From Streptomyces sp. QL37 (lineage in GTDB: Bacteria > Actinomycetota > Actinomycetes > Streptomycetales > Streptomycetaceae), in assembly GCF_002941025.1 (NCBI RefSeq), contig NZ_PTJS01000001.1, positions 1,798,001-1,862,000 of the forward strand: a stretch of 64,000 nt of DNA. Reading direction: 5' to 3'. The notes beneath the pieces were generated by a model that was not told where the DNA came from, did no database searches, and saw only the letters and a list, made by a program, of their open reading frames with translations. This document shows positions 15,714 through 24,168 of this stretch, piece by piece (the first letter of the stretch is position 1; each line of letters starts with the position of its first letter). The position numbers were made by a program, and so were the translations under genes.

Positions 15714-17174
15714 TCAGTGTGCGACGGGCAGGGCCATCGGGTCCTTCGGCTGTTCGCTGTCCGGCACCCCCGTCTCCGGCTCCGGCTCCTCGTCCGGCCG
15801 CCGGCCCCAGTGGTTGAAGGCCAGGTTCAGCACGATCGCCACCACGCAGCCGGTGGAGATGCCCGAGTCCAGGACGACGAGCAGGTCCTCGGGGAAGGCG
15901 TGGTAGAAGTCCGGCGCGGCGATCGGGATGAGGCCGACGCCGACGGCCGCCGCGACGATCAGGGCGTTCTCGCCCTTCTCCAGGGCGGCGGTGGCCAGCG
16001 TCTGGATCCCGCTCGCGGCGACCGAGCCGAAGAGCACGATGCCCGCGCCGCCGAGGACCGGGAGCGGCACGAGTGCGATGACGGACGCGGCCACGGGGAC
16101 CAGCCCGAGCAGCACCAGGATGACTCCGCCCGCTGCGACGACGAACCGGCTGCGGACCTTGGTCATGGCGACCAGCCCGATGTTCTGGGCGAACGCGCTG
16201 CACATGAAGCCGTTGAAGAGCGGGCTGACGGCGCTGCCCAGGGTGTCGGCGCGCAGTCCGCCCTCGATGGTCCGCTCGTCCGCAGGACGGCCGACGATCT
16301 TGCCGAGGGCCAGCATGTCGGCGGTGGACTCGGTCATACAGACCAGCATCACGATGCACATCGAGATGATGGCGGCGATCTCGAACTGCGGTGCGCCGAA
16401 GTGGAACGGTGTCGGGAAGCCGACCACGTCGGCGTCGCCCAGTGCCCCGAAGTCGGTGATGCCGGCCGGGATCGCGATCAGGGTGCCGATGACCAGGCCG
16501 AGCAGGATGGCGATCTGCTGGAGGAAGCCCCGCAGCAGTTTGCGCAGGGCCAGCACGATCACGAGGGTGACGGCGGCCATCGTGATGTTCGTCATCGAGC
16601 CGTAGTCGTCGGCGGTGGCGTTGCCGCCCTGCGACCAGTTGAAGGCGACCGGGAGCAGCGAGACGCCGATCAGCGTGATGACGGTGCCGGTGACGACGGG
16701 CGGGAAGAACCGCACGAGTTTGCAGAAGTACGGGGCGAGGACGAAACCGAGCAGACCGGCGACGATGATCGCGCCGAAGATGACGGCGATGCCGTCGTGC
16801 CCCCGGTCCTTGCCTATCGCGATCATCGGGGTGACCCCGGCGAACGAGACACCGTTCACGAACGGCAGTTTGGCACCTATTCGCCAGAAGCCGAGGGTCT
16901 GGAGCAGGGTGGCTATCCCCGCGGTGAAGAGGCTCGCCCCCATGAGGAAGGCGGTCTCCTTGGCGCTGAGGCCCACGGCGGGCCCCACGATCATGGGCGG
17001 GGCCACCACGCCCGCGTACATCGCGGCCACGTGCTGAAGGCCGCTGGTGAACATCCTGAGAGGCGGGAGCGTCTCGTCGACCGGGTGCTTCCGGTCCGGC
17101 TCTCCTTGTCCTGCGCCTACTGCTACTGCGTCTGCGTCGACTGCGTTCTTGCGAAACCTGGGCTTAGCTGCCAC
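15714..17174 (-). CDS. NCS2 purine/urate permease (uracil-xanthine permease family)
   Basis: 486 residues, ~12-14 membrane helices. PVDETLPPLRMFTSGLQHVA is the typical start, with the QH motif of helix 1; FVNGVSFAGVTPM, GTVITLIGVSLLPVAFNWSQ and the TMESTAD-like MTESTADMLALG segment are NCS2 landmarks. A nucleobase/proton symporter; neighbourhood with urate oxidase suggests urate or xanthine. GTG 17174 has GGAGGA upstream. A strong terminator (17282-17324) separates it from the deaminase gene, so it may have its own promoter. Confidence 0.9.
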   Translation of the reverse strand: MAAKPRFRKNAVDADAVAVGAGQGEPDRKHPVDETLPPLRMFTSGLQHVAAMYAGVVAPPMIVGPAVGLSAKETAFLMGASLFTAGIATLLQTLGFWRIGAKLPFVNGVSFAGVTPMIAIGKDRGHDGIAVIFGAIIVAGLLGFVLAPYFCKLVRFFPPVVTGTVITLIGVSLLPVAFNWSQGGNATADDYGSMTNITMAAVTLVIVLALRKLLRGFLQQIAILLGLVIGTLIAIPAGITDFGALGDADVVGFPTPFHFGAPQFEIAAIISMCIVMLVCMTESTADMLALGKIVGRPADERTIEGGLRADTLGSAVSPLFNGFMCSAFAQNIGLVAMTKVRSRFVVAAGGVILVLLGLVPVAASVIALVPLPVLGGAGIVLFGSVAASGIQTLATAALEKGENALIVAAAVGVGLIPIAAPDFYHAFPEDLLVVLDSGISTGCVVAIVLNLAFNHWGRRPDEEPEPETGVPDSEQPKDPMALPVAH

Positions 17175-17281
17175 GGCTTCCTCCGGTCGGGTGCACGTCG
17201 GGCGACGTGGGTGTCAGGGAGGTGGTGCTGAGTGGTGCGTTGGTGCAGGTCGTGCAGCTGGTGCGGGCAGCTTGGAGCTCA

Positions 17282-17324
17282 CCTGTGCGGGTGCGCGTAC
17301 GGGACGTACGCGCACCCGCACAGG
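17282..17324. terminator. terminator downstream of the 8-oxoguanine deaminase gene
   Basis: A perfect 19-bp stem (starting CCTGTGCGGGTGCGCGTAC) with a 5-nt loop lies 80 bp beyond the deaminase stop on the minus strand and 108 bp before the permease start. The rest of this 229-bp spacer shows no other feature. Confidence 0.75.
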
Positions 17325-17403
17325 CTGCCGTGAACCTGATGGGTCCACGGCGGCCGGCCGAGGGCCGTCCCCCTCGGCCGGCCTGTCAGGGGGGTGCGGG
17401 GCG

Positions 17404-18792
17404 TCAGGCGCCGGCGGCGATCTGTGCGAGGCGCCTGGCCTCGTCACGGGTCGCGCGGGCGATGGCGTCCTCGTCCACGGTGGTGAGGCGGTTGTCCTCG
17501 ACGACGGTCCTGCCGTTGACGAGGGAGAGGGTGACGGGGGCCGCGGCGCCGAAGACCAGGGCGGTCACGGGGTCGGCGATGGAGGCGTGGGCCAGGGTGT
17601 CCAGCTTCCAGAGCACGAGGTCGGCGAGCTTCCCCGGTTCCAGGGAGCCGATCTCGTCGGCCCGCCCGAGGACCTGAGCGCCGCCGTACGTGCCGAGGCG
17701 CAGGGCCTGGCGCGCGTCGAGGGCCTTCTCGCGGTGGGCGCCGAGGCGGTTGATGAGGAGGGCGTTGCGCAGTTCGGTGTGGAGTTCGCCGGACTCGTTG
17801 GACGCGGTGCCGTCGACGCCGAGCCCGACCGGGACGCCGGCGGCGAGCATGTCGGGGACGCGTGCGATGCCGGCGGCGAGGCGGGCGTTGGAGGACGGGC
17901 AGTGTGCGACGCCGGTGCCGGTGCGGGCGAAGGCGGCGATGTCGGAGTCGTTCATGTGGACGCAGTGCGCCATCCACACGTCGTCACCGAGCCAGCCGGT
18001 CGACTCGAAGTAGTCGGTCGGCCCCATCCCGAACAGCTCCTTGCAGAACTGCTCCTCCTCGACGGTCTCCGAGCCGTGCGTGTGCAGCCGCACGCCGCGG
18101 CGGCGGGCCAACTCGGCGCCCTGGCGCATCAGTTCGGTGGACACGGAGAAGGGCGAGCAGGGGGCGACCGCGATCTGCGTCATCGCGCCGAACGCGGTGT
18201 CGTGGTGTTCGTCGATGGTGGCCTCGGTGGCGGCGAGCGCCCCGTCGAGGGTCTCCACGGCGAAGTCCGGCGGCAGCCCGCCGTCCTTCTCGCTGCGGTC
18301 CATGGAGCCGCGGGCGAGGGTGAAGCGTACGCCCATGTCACGGGCGGCGCCGATGATCGCGCCGGAAAGGTCGCCGGAGCCACGGGGGTAGACGTAGTGG
18401 TGGTCCATCGCGGTGGTCACCCCGCCGCGGGCCATCATCGCGAGCGACCCCTGGGCGGCCGCGCGGGCCATCGGCTCGTCGATGCGTGCCCACGTCGGGT
18501 ACAGCGCGACCAGCCAGTCGAAGAGGTTGTGGTCGGTCGCCAGGCCCCGGGTGATCCACTGGTAGAAGTGGTGGTGGGTGTTGACCAGGCCCGGCGTGAC
18601 CAGGTGGCCCGTACCGTCGACGCGCCGTACGACGCCTCCGAGGCCCTCCGGAGCCTTGCCCGCGCCGACGGACTCGATGCGGTTGCCCGCCACGACGACG
18701 TGCCCGGACGCGTACTCGGTGTCGTGGGCGTCGACCGTGGCGATGGAACAGTTCTCGATGACGATGCGCTGCGGGTCTGCCGATGCTGCCAT
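17404..18792 (-). CDS. 8-oxoguanine deaminase-like amidohydrolase
   Basis: 462 residues. It should deaminate 8-oxoguanine to urate (or a related purine/triazine). Metal and catalytic signatures of the ATZ/TRZ branch are present: VTPGLVNTHHHFYQ (HxH), VRLHTHGSE, WMAHCVHM and GLGVDGTASNESG (the final Asp). The remaining C-terminus LEPGKLADLVLW is the usual beta-sandwich end. ATG 18792 with GAAGGAAG upstream is preferred over the 12-residue longer start. It is sandwiched between two NCS2 permeases, in the same strand as urate oxidase, so the product would feed directly into the pathway. Confidence 0.87.
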   Translation of the reverse strand: MAASADPQRIVIENCSIATVDAHDTEYASGHVVVAGNRIESVGAGKAPEGLGGVVRRVDGTGHLVTPGLVNTHHHFYQWITRGLATDHNLFDWLVALYPTWARIDEPMARAAAQGSLAMMARGGVTTAMDHHYVYPRGSGDLSGAIIGAARDMGVRFTLARGSMDRSEKDGGLPPDFAVETLDGALAATEATIDEHHDTAFGAMTQIAVAPCSPFSVSTELMRQGAELARRRGVRLHTHGSETVEEEQFCKELFGMGPTDYFESTGWLGDDVWMAHCVHMNDSDIAAFARTGTGVAHCPSSNARLAAGIARVPDMLAAGVPVGLGVDGTASNESGELHTELRNALLINRLGAHREKALDARQALRLGTYGGAQVLGRADEIGSLEPGKLADLVLWKLDTLAHASIADPVTALVFGAAAPVTLSLVNGRTVVEDNRLTTVDEDAIARATRDEARRLAQIAAGA

Positions 18793-18837
18793 GGCGCTTC
18801 CTTCTTCTTTCCGGGGATGTGTGGGCACGGCAGGACC

Positions 18838-20238
18838 CTAGGAGGATTTGAGTGCCACAGCGTTACGGCTGTGGGTGCCGAGATGATGGAAGAACAGATT
18901 GAGCAGGACCGCCACGAGCGCTCCCGCACTGATGCCGGAGCCGAGCACGGTCTGCGCCCAGGACGGGAATCCCGCGTAGAAGCCGGGTGCCGCGAGCGGG
19001 ATGATGCCCGCGCCGAGTGCCACGGCCACGAGGATGATGTTGGAGCTGTCGTCGAGCCCCGCCTCGGACAGGGTCCGGATGCCGCTCACCGCGATCGACC
19101 CGAACAGGACGATGCCGGCCCCGCCGAGCACGGGCATCGGGACGAGGGAGACGACCGCCCCGAGGACGGGGAAGGCGCCCAGGACGATCAGGGCGCCGCC
19201 CGCGGCGGCCACCACGTACCGGCTGCGTACCCGCGTCAGGGAGACGACTCCGACGTTCTGCGCGAAGGCGCTGGTCGGGAAGCCCCCGAAGACGGGGCCG
19301 AGGAGGGTGGCGATGCCGTCGGTGCGCAGACCGCGGGTGATGGTGGGGCCGTCGGTGCGCCGGTCGCAGATCTCGCCGAGCGCCAGCATGCCGGCGGACG
19401 ACTCCGTCATCAGCACGAGCATCACGATGCAGAGGGAGAGGATCGCGGCGGGCTGGAACTCGGGCGGCCCGAAGGCGAAGGGCGTGGGCAGGGCGGCGAC
19501 GGGTGCGGATCCGAGCGCGGAGAAGTCGGCGAGTCCGAACGGGATGGCGGCCAGCGTGCCGATGAACATGCCTGCGAGCAGGGCCACTTGCTTGACGAAG
19601 CCGCGGCCGAAGCGCTGGATCAGCAGGATGACGACGAGGGTGAAGGCGGCCAGCGCCAGATACTTCATGGCGCCGAAGTCGTCGGCGGTGGCGTCGCCTC
19701 CCTGGGCCCAGCCGACGGGCACCGGCATCAGCGTGACGCCGATGAGGGTGATGACGACCCCGGTCACGAGCGGCGGGAAGAAGCGCAGCAGCCGTCCGAA
19801 GAACGGGCCGACGGCCAGGCAGAAGACCCCTGCGACGAGTACCGCCCCGTAGATCGCGGGGAGTTGGCGGCCGGGGGCGCTGGTCTCCGCGATGGCGAGC
19901 ATCGGCGCGATCCCGGCGGAGGACGCCGCGTTGACGAAGGGCAGCCGGTTCCCGGCGAAGCGTCCGGCGCCGAGGGTCTGGAGGAGGGTGGCCAGTCCGG
20001 CGATCAGGAGACTCGCCGCGATCAGCCGGGTCATGCCGGCCGCGTCGAGTCCGACGGCCTGGCCGATGATGAGCGGAGGGGTGACGACGCCCGCGTACAT
20101 GGCGGCGATGTGCTGGAGCGCGGCGGGAACGAGCCGCGAGGGCGGAAGCTTCTCGTCCACCGGGTGAACTGCCGTGCCGGCAGCGGTCGGTGGTGCGTTA
20201 CATGGGCCTTTCGCCGGCCCCGTTGCAGGCTGTGCCAT
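18838..20238 (-). CDS. second NCS2 purine permease
   Basis: 466 residues from ATG 20238 (RBS GGAGGGA). Polytopic membrane protein: PVDEKLPPSRLVPAALQHIA at the start, FVNAASSAGIAPMLAIAET, GVVITLIGVTLMPVPVGWAQ and MTESSAGMLALGEICDRRTD are homologous to the first permease but clearly diverged, so this is an old paralogue and not a recent copy. The substrate is probably urate, xanthine or 8-oxopurine. It follows urate oxidase after 64 bp and is likely in the same transcript. Confidence 0.9.
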   Translation of the reverse strand: MAQPATGPAKGPCNAPPTAAGTAVHPVDEKLPPSRLVPAALQHIAAMYAGVVTPPLIIGQAVGLDAAGMTRLIAASLLIAGLATLLQTLGAGRFAGNRLPFVNAASSAGIAPMLAIAETSAPGRQLPAIYGAVLVAGVFCLAVGPFFGRLLRFFPPLVTGVVITLIGVTLMPVPVGWAQGGDATADDFGAMKYLALAAFTLVVILLIQRFGRGFVKQVALLAGMFIGTLAAIPFGLADFSALGSAPVAALPTPFAFGPPEFQPAAILSLCIVMLVLMTESSAGMLALGEICDRRTDGPTITRGLRTDGIATLLGPVFGGFPTSAFAQNVGVVSLTRVRSRYVVAAAGGALIVLGAFPVLGAVVSLVPMPVLGGAGIVLFGSIAVSGIRTLSEAGLDDSSNIILVAVALGAGIIPLAAPGFYAGFPSWAQTVLGSGISAGALVAVLLNLFFHHLGTHSRNAVALKSS

Positions 20239-20302
20239 GGAATTTCCCTCCGGGATGACCGGCCCCCGACCGCAGCGGGGCGGGGGCCGGTTCAGCACCG
20301 CG

Positions 20303-21226
20303 TCAGAGGTTGGTCATGTCGACCGGGATCTTCGGCTCGACGCCGTCCCGGAGCACCGTCGCCTCGATGAGGCCGTACGGACGGTCGGCTGCGAAGTACA
20401 CCTCGTTGTCGTTCTTGAGGCCGAAGGGCTCCAGATCGACGAGGAAGTGGTGGTTGTTCGGCAGTGAGAACCGGATCTCGTCGATCTCGCTGCGGCTGTT
20501 GATGATGCGCGAACCCATCTGGTACAGGGTCTGCTGGAGGGAGAGCGAGTACGTCTCCGCGAAGGCCTGGAGCATGTGCTTGCGCGTCTGCTCGTAGGAC
20601 TTCTCCCAGTTCGGCATGCGCTCTTCGTCGCTGGTCCAGTTGTACCGCCACCTGGCGGAGACGTCGGTCGCGAGGATGCGGTCGTACGCCTCCTTCAGGG
20701 TCGTGTACTTGTCCTTGACGTAACCCCAGAACTCCGAGTTGGTGGAGTTCATGACGGTGAGGTCCTTGAGGCCGGAGATGACCTCCCACTTCTCACCGTC
20801 GAAGGTGATCTGGGTGGTGCGCGTCTCCTGGCCCTTGCGGACGAAGGAGTGCTTGACCTCGTCGGCGCCGATGAACTTGGAGTTGCCGTCGGAGGTCGCG
20901 ATGCGCTCCCAGGCGTACTCCTCGATCCTGATCCGGGCCACCTCGATCGGCTCCTGCGAGGACACGAAGTGCCGGGCGAGGTGGATGCCGAACTGCTCGG
21001 CCGACTCGATGCCGTGTTCCTTGGCGAAGGCGAACACCGTGTTCTTGGTGGTGTCGGTCGGCAGGACGTTGGCGTTGGAGCCGGAGTAGTGGACGTCGTC
21101 CATGTCGCCGGAGAGGGCGACCGAGACGTTGAGGTCCTTTATGTGGTGGGTGTCGCCGTCCCGCGTGATCTTGACGACGCGGTTCTCTGCTTTGCCGTAC
21201 TGGTTCTGGCCGAGAATCGTGGGCAT
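20303..21226 (-). CDS. uox: urate oxidase (cofactor-free)
   Basis: 307 residues, typical for bacterial uricase. It oxidises urate to 5-hydroxyisourate with O2 and makes H2O2. The catalytic Lys is in QYGKAENRVVK (~residue 11), the Thr in LPTDTTKNTVF (~70) and the active-site His in FSLPNNHHFLVDLEPFG near residue 265; GIHLARHFVSS is also conserved. ATG 21226 has GGGAG before it. It is the third gene of the operon uraD-uraH-uox. Confidence 0.96.
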   Translation of the reverse strand: MPTILGQNQYGKAENRVVKITRDGDTHHIKDLNVSVALSGDMDDVHYSGSNANVLPTDTTKNTVFAFAKEHGIESAEQFGIHLARHFVSSQEPIEVARIRIEEYAWERIATSDGNSKFIGADEVKHSFVRKGQETRTTQITFDGEKWEVISGLKDLTVMNSTNSEFWGYVKDKYTTLKEAYDRILATDVSARWRYNWTSDEERMPNWEKSYEQTRKHMLQAFAETYSLSLQQTLYQMGSRIINSRSEIDEIRFSLPNNHHFLVDLEPFGLKNDNEVYFAADRPYGLIEATVLRDGVEPKIPVDMTNL

Positions 21227-21232
21227 TGTCTG

Positions 21233-21625
21233 CTAGCTCCCTCGGTAAACGGAGTAGCCGAACGGGTTGAGCAGCAGCGGTACGTGATAGTGCTCGCCCG
21301 GGGTGACGGCGAATGCGATCGCCACCTCCGGGAAGAACGCGCCGCTGTCCCTTACGCGGGGGGCGTCCTGCTGCGCCTCGGCTTGCTTCTTCGCGGTGAA
21401 GTACGACTCGGTGTCGAAGACGAGCCGTACGTGGGTGGTTCCTTCCGGCAGGGCCGGCAGGTCTTTGCAGCGCCCGTCCGCGTCGGTCGCGGATCCGCCG
21501 AGCGTCACATACTGCGCGTCGCCGCCGCTACGGGCGGCCAGGGAGACGGTGACGGCTTCGGCGGGGCGGCCGGTGCTGGTGTCCAGGATGTGGGTGGACA
21601 CCGATGCGGTGGTGTCGGTGCTCAA
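21233..21625 (-). CDS. uraH: 5-hydroxyisourate hydrolase (transthyretin-like)
   Basis: About 130 residues from TTG 21625. Hydrolyses HIU to OHCU, the second step after urate oxidase. VSTHILDTSTGRPA carries the first active-site His, and the protein ends in the diagnostic YRGS; HYHVPLLLNPFGYSVYRGS is textbook. The start is unusual: AAGGAG lies ten bases before this TTG, while a TTG at 21649 has no ribosome site. The gene ends six bases before urate oxidase. Confidence 0.93.
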   Translation of the reverse strand: MSTDTTASVSTHILDTSTGRPAEAVTVSLAARSGGDAQYVTLGGSATDADGRCKDLPALPEGTTHVRLVFDTESYFTAKKQAEAQQDAPRVRDSGAFFPEVAIAFAVTPGEHYHVPLLLNPFGYSVYRGS

Positions 21626-21673
21626 GACCGTCACGCTCCTTGTTCTCAAGAGTGCTGTACGAGGTCCTGGTCC

Positions 21674-22180
21674 TCAGGAGTCCTCTGCGAGGCGGGTCAG
21701 CCGGATGCGGTTGATCTTGCCCAGCTCGGTGCGGACGATCTCGCGTTCCCGCTCCGGCGAGTTGCCGATCCGGTCCTTCACCGCGTCGCGCATCTGCTCA
21801 CCGGTGGCTCCGGTGGCGCAGATCAGGAAGACATGTCCGAACCGTTCCTGGTAGGCCAGGTTGAGATCGAGCATCTCCGCCTTGAGCTCCTCGGACGCAC
21901 CGGCCATCCCCCGCTGCTCACGGGCGGAGGCCGGGTCCCCCGGCTTGGGGCGGCCGATCGGCGGGTGACCGGCCATCGCCTCGGCCAGGTCCTCCGGTGA
22001 GAGCTCGGCCATTGCGGCGTCACTGGCGGAGAACAGGGCTTCCGTGGAGGCGTAGGGCCGGCGGGCGAGGATGAAGCTTCCCCAGGTCGCACTGGCACAG
22101 ACCTCGTGCAGCGCGGCTGTGGCCTCTGTGGCCGCCAGGGTGTTGAACCGGGCGAGGCCCGGTGTGGAGCTCGTAGTCAC
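21674..22180 (-). CDS. uraD: OHCU decarboxylase
   Basis: 168 residues; decarboxylates 2-oxo-4-hydroxy-4-carboxy-5-ureidoimidazoline to S-allantoin. AMAGHPPIGRPKPGD contains the catalytic His in the HPxIG motif, SAREQRGMAGA the conserved Glu, and YQERFGHVFLICATG the FGHVF block. GTG 22180 follows GGAGG. First gene of the urate operon: the promoter at 22225-22257 and a class A operator lie directly upstream. Confidence 0.94.
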   Translation of the reverse strand: MTTSSTPGLARFNTLAATEATAALHEVCASATWGSFILARRPYASTEALFSASDAAMAELSPEDLAEAMAGHPPIGRPKPGDPASAREQRGMAGASEELKAEMLDLNLAYQERFGHVFLICATGATGEQMRDAVKDRIGNSPEREREIVRTELGKINRIRLTRLAEDS

Positions 22181-22221
22181 GGGAGCCTCCGTGGCTTTTT
22201 TTCGCTGTGCGTTGTCGGGCT

Positions 22222-22257
22222 GCGGATAGCTAACGCCCTTCGCAACACCACGTCAAC
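22222..22257 (-). promoter_or_regulatory. predicted promoter of the uraD-uraH-uox operon
   Basis: On the minus strand TTGACG is followed after 17-18 bp by TTAGCT/TAGCTA. The -35 uses the last bases of the class A operator, exactly as at the catalase promoter. Confidence 0.65.
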
Positions 22258-22268
22258 AGTTTGTTGAA
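22252..22268. promoter_or_regulatory. class A operator of the urate operon
   Basis: GTCAACAGTTTGTTGAA. Including flanks, 22251-22271 is the exact reverse complement of 32408-32428 in front of catalase. Confidence 0.85.
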
Positions 22269-22335
22269 ATTCCACGAACAGATGATGCCGCCGCCCGAGT
22301 TCCCGGACGACGGCATTGGGCCGCATTACGCTCAG

Positions 22336-22713
22336 CTACTCGCTCTTGGCGGCATTGTCCCGGTTCAGGTAGTTGTAGACGGTGAAGCGGCTGACTCCGA
22401 GCGCGCCCGCCACGGTCTCCACTCCGTGCCGTACGGAAAAGGCACCGCGTGCCTCAAGGATCCGTACGACGCCCTGCTTGGCCTTACGGTCCAGCTCGGC
22501 GAGCGGCATCCCGTGCCGCCGCTCCATCGCGGCCAGAATGTGGTCGAGCGATTCGGAGAGCTGGGGCAGCCGCACCGCGATGACGTCGGCCCCCTCCCAC
22601 GCGAGCACCACGTCCTCCGTGGTGGCCCGCTCCGGGGCGAGGAGCTCCGCTCCCATGGCGTCGACGAGCGGCTTCACAGCGGTGACCAGCGGGTGGTCGG
22701 CCGGTTCGGTCAC
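22336..22713 (-). CDS. small helix-turn-helix protein with DauR-like HTH
   Basis: 125 residues. The C-terminal ~45 residues (AKQGVVRILEARGAFSVRHG, VETVAGALGVSRFTVYNYLN) form a DauR/YheO-type HTH; the N-terminus (HPLVTAVKPLVDAMGAELLA) resembles a shortened sensory part. GTG 22713 overlaps the stop of the thiamine-binding-like gene (GTGA), so the two are translated together. It lies just ahead of the urate operon and could be its regulator instead of, or in addition to, the IclR protein. Confidence 0.75.
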   Translation of the reverse strand: MTEPADHPLVTAVKPLVDAMGAELLAPERATTEDVVLAWEGADVIAVRLPQLSESLDHILAAMERRHGMPLAELDRKAKQGVVRILEARGAFSVRHGVETVAGALGVSRFTVYNYLNRDNAAKSE

Positions 22714-22961
22714 GGGGTGTCCTCCCCGATCACGTTGACCTGGAGGGAGACCCGGGTGGCACCCGAGGCCAGGGCCCTGCGCAGCAGGGAGTCCACGGCG
22801 GTGAGCACCTCGTCCACGCCGCCTTCGGCCGTGTTCCCGAAGGGGCCCACGTCCACCGCGTCCAGGCCGGCCGTCTGGATCACTTCGCGGGCCACCACCG
22901 CGTGAGCGGGTGCCTCGTCGAGATCGAAGGGCTCGGTGGTGAATTCCACCCTCAAGCGCAC
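22710..22961 (-). CDS. thiamine-binding-like (DUF77/MTH1187 family) protein
   Basis: 83 residues. RLRVEFTTEPFDLDEAPAHA, VVAREVIQTAGLDAVDVGPF and the ending TRVSLQVNVI fit the ferredoxin-like YkoF/MTH1187 small-molecule-binding fold, whose members bind thiamine or pyrimidine-like ligands. GTG 22961 has GGGAGG upstream. Its GTGA overlap with the HTH gene suggests that the two proteins work as a ligand sensor and DNA-binding partner; this is inference. Confidence 0.7.
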   Translation of the reverse strand: MRLRVEFTTEPFDLDEAPAHAVVAREVIQTAGLDAVDVGPFGNTAEGGVDEVLTAVDSLLRRALASGATRVSLQVNVIGEDTP

Positions 22962-23076
22962 GATGCCTCCCTCATGTCCCGCCGCGTCCGTCGGCTCGCA
23001 CGGCTCGTCCCGACCCTAAGGCACGGGGCCCCGGGCCCGGTGGGCCCGGACGGGGGCCTGCTGGACGGTCCACGCC

Positions 23077-23919
23077 TCAGGGGCCGGCCTGGATGTCCCC
23101 CCGGGTGGACGAGGCGATCGGGTCGCCGTGCGCGAAGTCCCCGGGCGGGATCCCGGGGTGGTGCCCGTCCCTGACCAGAGGGGCGGTGGCGGCGGCCGGG
23201 CCGAGCGCGAGCCGGGAGACGATCCGGTAGCGGTCACCCCGGTAGAGCGAGTGGACGTACTCCACGGGCAGCCCGGCGGTGTCCGAGGTCAGGCGCTCGA
23301 AGAGCAGGGCGGGAGAGAGCTCGGGGACCTCCAGGAGCTGGGCCTCCGCCCTCGTGACGACGGTGGGCTCGATGGCCTGGACCGCCTCACGGACATGCAC
23401 CCCGTGGGTGTGACGCAGGTGCTCGTAGAGATCACCGTCCTCCAGCTCCTGGGCCGACAGGCCGGGGACGAGCGCCGCCCTGATGTGCAGGTGCTCGATG
23501 GCCATGGGCGCGCCGTCGACCAGGCGCAGCCGAGCGACGTACACGATCTCGTCGGCGGGCGACATCCGCAGCTTGCGGCCGACCCGGGCGCCGGCCTGGA
23601 GGGTCGTGAACTCCAGCAGCCTGCTCGACCACGCTCCGGCCGCCTGCGGCACGCTCAGGGCGAGGTCGGCGGAGACCAGCTCCTGGGTGATCTTCTCCGG
23701 AGCGACGAACATCCCGCGTCCGTGTTCGCGCACCAGCAGACCGGCGGCCACCAGCTCGTCGACGGCGGCCCGCAGGGTGGGCCGGGAGACGCCGAGCAGG
23801 GCACAGAGGGACCGCTCGGACGGGATGGCGTCGCCGGGGCTGCGGCTCTCGATCAGCTCCAGGACCGCGTCGCGCACCCGTTCCCGTTTGAGCACCGTCC
23901 CCGGTACGTCGGCTTTCAT
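23077..23919 (-). CDS. GntR-family regulator (HutC/DasR-like, UTRA domain)
   Basis: 280 residues. Winged helix at ~10-75 with PSERSLCALLGVSRPTLRAA and LVREHGRGMFVAP; UTRA effector domain from ~90 to 240, with RLRLVDGAPMAIEHLHIRAA and the end VEYVHSLYRGDRYRIVSRL, very like DasR. It carries an extra ~40-residue C-terminal tail. ATG 23919 has GAAGGGG upstream. It is divergent from an ABC sugar operon with dre-like boxes between them, so it should be the local repressor, with a phosphorylated aminosugar as plausible effector. Confidence 0.85.
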   Translation of the reverse strand: MKADVPGTVLKRERVRDAVLELIESRSPGDAIPSERSLCALLGVSRPTLRAAVDELVAAGLLVREHGRGMFVAPEKITQELVSADLALSVPQAAGAWSSRLLEFTTLQAGARVGRKLRMSPADEIVYVARLRLVDGAPMAIEHLHIRAALVPGLSAQELEDGDLYEHLRHTHGVHVREAVQAIEPTVVTRAEAQLLEVPELSPALLFERLTSDTAGLPVEYVHSLYRGDRYRIVSRLALGPAAATAPLVRDGHHPGIPPGDFAHGDPIASSTRGDIQAGP

Positions 23920-23970
23920 GCGTTCCCCTTCGCGCGTTCCGCTCCCTTTACCAGTTGGGCGACCGATGGC

Positions 23971-24144
23971 CACTGGTCAGGAAGAGTCTAGCCACCCCCG
24001 TCGGCATGAACAGAGGCAGATCTCGATCAGATTCCCCAAAATCCCTTCATACAGGAGGGGTTGACGACCTCATTGGTCTATGCCACCTTCATCCACCACC
24101 AAGAGGTGAGCTGTCCAGTGGGCTTCACTGGTCAGGTGGTCAGG
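23971..24144. promoter_or_regulatory. GntR/DasR-type operator region
   Basis: CACTGGTCAGG is present at 23971-23981 and again at 24126-24136; the second is followed directly by another TGGTCAGG (24137-24144). ATTGGTCTATGCCACC at 24072-24087 matches 12 of 16 positions of the DasR-responsive element ACTGGTCTAGACCACT. The rest of the 249-bp divergent spacer shows no gene. Confidence 0.65.
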
Positions 24145-24168
24145 TCTCTGCTCCCGTTGAGGTGAACC

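Noticed and set aside
17047..20370. Plus-strand open frame of about 1100 codons opposite the permease and deaminase genes
   Set aside because: Same reason: repetitive Gly/Glu/His/Arg composition, opposite to genes with clear motifs.
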